The position numbers and the translations under genes were made by a program. A DNA stretch of 64,000 bases from Anarhynchus alexandrinus (lineage: Eukaryota > Chordata > Aves > Charadriiformes > Charadriidae), in NCBI GenBank assembly GCA_008711295.1, contig VUYV01000191.1:802298-866297 (forward strand). The letters are read 5' to 3'. The notes under the pieces are model-generated. The model did no database searches. It saw only the letters and a list, made by a program, of their open reading frames with translations, and was not told where the DNA came from. Positions 61,844 through 64,000 of the stretch are shown here, in pieces. Numbering within the stretch: position 1 is the first letter of the stretch; each line of letters opens with the position of its first letter.

Positions 61844-63943
61844 TAGAATTGGCATACAAGATAGGATTGGCAAATTCTAATCACTTCAGGCAGGTAAAAG
61901 AAACTACAAGTGCATATTCTAACTACCTATAGCTAAAATGGGAAGGCATTTATTCTGTATCTTGGGATTAGTCTACTAATGTTCTTTAAAAATACCTACT
62001 GGATTTGAGTTTGCAGGCAGGAAGCCCAAAGCTCTACTTCTACCTTCTTTTATTTCTAGTAAGGTGTATTTTAATAAAGCCGGACAATGTTTCAGGCTTA
62101 CATAGTCATAGGCATGCACAGGACCAGAATTTCACTGGTCAATAATGCACAATAATGGGTTTATGGCATCTCGAGGGTCAGGCAGTAACTGAAGAGGTCT
62201 TGTGGATATTACATATATGGATTTACAGATTTCTAGAGGAAGACAGAAATTAATTAATTCACTTCTGTTTCTGATAAACTTCACAAAATTGCACAGGATG
62301 CCTGCTGAGATGTAAAAGAGATCTGCAGAAAGTAACTTGTTACATTTAGAACTATTTCAGGGTATTATGAATTTTCTTGCCAATACCAACCATTGAAAAA
62401 AAAATCAAGTCATGCCCCCTAAATCTCAAATTTAAATTAAAATCATCAAATGTATACCATAACATTAACTATTATAATGAGAATTCCTTTATTTCTTCTC
62501 TACTGTCTCCAAACATAGCTGTGCATTTATGTTATTCTATAGAGATATAAGGACAAGAACGTACTTTTGAAAATGAAAACTGAGATTTTCACACAACTGG
62601 TTGGCAAAACTAACAATGCAAGACTTCTGATTAAAATAACCCAAGAGTTAGAGGCAAAAAACTTTATTCATCAAAATTAACTGCATGTTTCTAAAACACA
62701 GGGTGTAAAAGTGTTGGGTACAAAAATTACAAGGTGATATTTTAGATAGTTAGAATTTTATTATTCAAGTTGAGACTTGTCTATTAAGCATACTTATACT
62801 AGTACAACTGTTTGTTAGTTACATTAAGCAGCAAAGCTTCTTATCCAATGACGTTGCACTGTACAACCCCACTTGCTCCTGCCAGAAGATTTCTGGTCCT
62901 GCAGGGCATACGCTTCAAACAGCACAAACTGTTTCTGTTCACAGTGGGAAAAAGAGGTTTTAAGCAACTAAGGTTTTCTTTACAAGAGAAAAATAGAAGG
63001 TGCTCCCTCTCTCTCTACGCCCTTTCCAGCTCACGGGAACTCTACAATCCTTGGACAGGTTCAGATGAGTTTTGTCTTTGCGTAGGAGTATATTATTCAT
63101 GCTCCTTTTCCTTTCCTTGTAGCCTATGATCCTGCATACCCCTGCAAAAACCACGTATGGGTTTTTCTGTGACTACTAATGCTGGGTTCCTAATAGGAAG
63201 AGGAATGGCGCTGAGAAGGAAGGTGCTGGTGCATTGAGTTTTGCTGAATGAACATTGGCTTGCTTCAGCGCAAAGGGCTAGGCTTGAGCTACGAAGAGAT
63301 TACATACAATCAATCTCAAATTAAGGCCATAAAGGTACCAGGCAGTGAGCTGGAAGAAAGATTGGCAGGCTGAATGAAAGAGGGAATTAAATCAGCTTCT
63401 CAGTAAAAGTGAATGGCTGCTTTGTGTTGAATAGTTAAGTAATAGAGAAGTATGAAAGAAGGTGAGAAAAAGGTGAGCCCAGAGTTCAAGGATCATCCAG
63501 AGCTAGGGTCCCTCTTTCTCTCAGCTGATGGAAATATGTGGTTGCTAATAAGTAGAGACTTCAGGCTCCTACCAGTTGTGAATACAGTCAAAATTGGGAA
63601 ACAAAAGTTGACTTTTCCCACAGGGGAAAGATCGAAGCTCTGTCAGAGACAGGTTTCCCATTTTCCAAAGAACTGACTTCCCCAGAAGATTAAATAAAGG
63701 GAGGCTAGAAATTGAAAAGAACACATCAGATTCCCAGGCAAATACTTTTCATCCCTTCCTGCTCCATACCATGTAACATTCTAAGGTTTCCCTGTGAAAA
63801 AAAAAAAAAGAGCTGCTCGTCCTTTACACTTCTCCCAGCAAAAGCCTTTTATGCTCAGTAGAATATTTTTCTGATTATACTTCTGCCTTTCATAGTGATC
63901 ACAACACAGTAAATAGAGAAGAATAGGTTTCTATTAGCAACTT

Positions 63944-63963
63944 CACACACACACACACACACA
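63944..63963. repeat. (CA)10 microsatellite
   Basis: Ten perfect CA units near the right edge of the window, a likely length-polymorphic marker. Confidence 0.95.
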
Positions 63964-64000
63964 TCTTTTGTGGCAGGATCCAGCCTGTTCTTCAAATACA

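Larger units (their letters stand above)
61537..64000. other. Unique DNA, no gene recognised
   Basis: No coding exon was recognised; the longest frame is 105 codons forward (62812-63129) without a known domain. A 9-bp hairpin (61816-61843) and a (CA)10 run (63944-63963) are listed separately; there is also an A13 run at 63797. Confidence 0.58.

Noticed and set aside
1..64000. CRISPR arrays, operons, rRNA/tRNA genes, phage-like or bacterial defence systems
   Set aside because: No regularly spaced direct repeats, no gene packing and no ribosome-binding pattern; the sequence is vertebrate nuclear DNA.

Overview
The window reads as gene-free nuclear DNA from a bird. The strongest evidence is a set of CR1 LINE copies. 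Several end, on one strand or the other, in the avian CR1 tail: the run that reads AGGTTGGAAGGGACCTT on the antisense strand, followed by ATTCTATG octamers. A second line of evidence is a well-preserved ERVL-type solo LTR of a kind common in bird genomes. The DNA is AT-rich, open frames are short, and no bacterial-style gene packing, rRNA, tRNA or CRISPR array is visible. I found no host protein-coding exon I could defend. The window is therefore either an intergenic desert or the inside of a very large intron, and the sequence alone does not say which.

Layout. 0-11 kb: AT-rich unique DNA with one CR1 scrap (203-345) and an old MIR-like SINE (about 6715-6950). 11.5-12.2 kb: a decayed reverse-transcriptase relic whose motifs (LYINIP, RHIDDIF, IYSK) match Penelope-like elements. 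I consider this the most unusual item here. 16.5-17.4 kb: three CR1 fragments of different age and orientation. 19.5-20.2 kb: a minus-strand promoter/LTR-like block with two TATA boxes. 25.2-25.5 kb: an old, shortened ERVL-type LTR. 30.3-31.0 kb: a well-preserved ERVL-type solo LTR with TATA box, poly(A) signal and TG...CA ends. 31.8 kb: an ancient LINE/SINE 3' tail. 35.5-36.0, 46.3-46.8, 50.0-50.4 and 60.2-61.5 kb: CR1 copies. The last is the longest and is internally deleted, joining the end of the endonuclease domain to the FADD motif of the reverse transcriptase. 42.39-42.45 kb: a 20-bp CR1-tail crumb beside a 21-bp tandem duplication. 44.4-44.7 kb: a cluster of transcription-factor-like sites that could be an enhancer, on weak evidence.

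Nothing here works together as a pathway. The content is a layered record of retroelement insertion (Penelope-like, MIR/L3-like, CR1, ERVL) in otherwise unique sequence, plus simple repeats: a perfect-register 10-unit pentamer at 45.04 kb, a G-run at 51.06 kb, A24 at 56.9 kb, (TA)n at 59.3 kb and (CA)10 at 63.9 kb. All family assignments come from reading motifs by eye; no alignment or database search was run.
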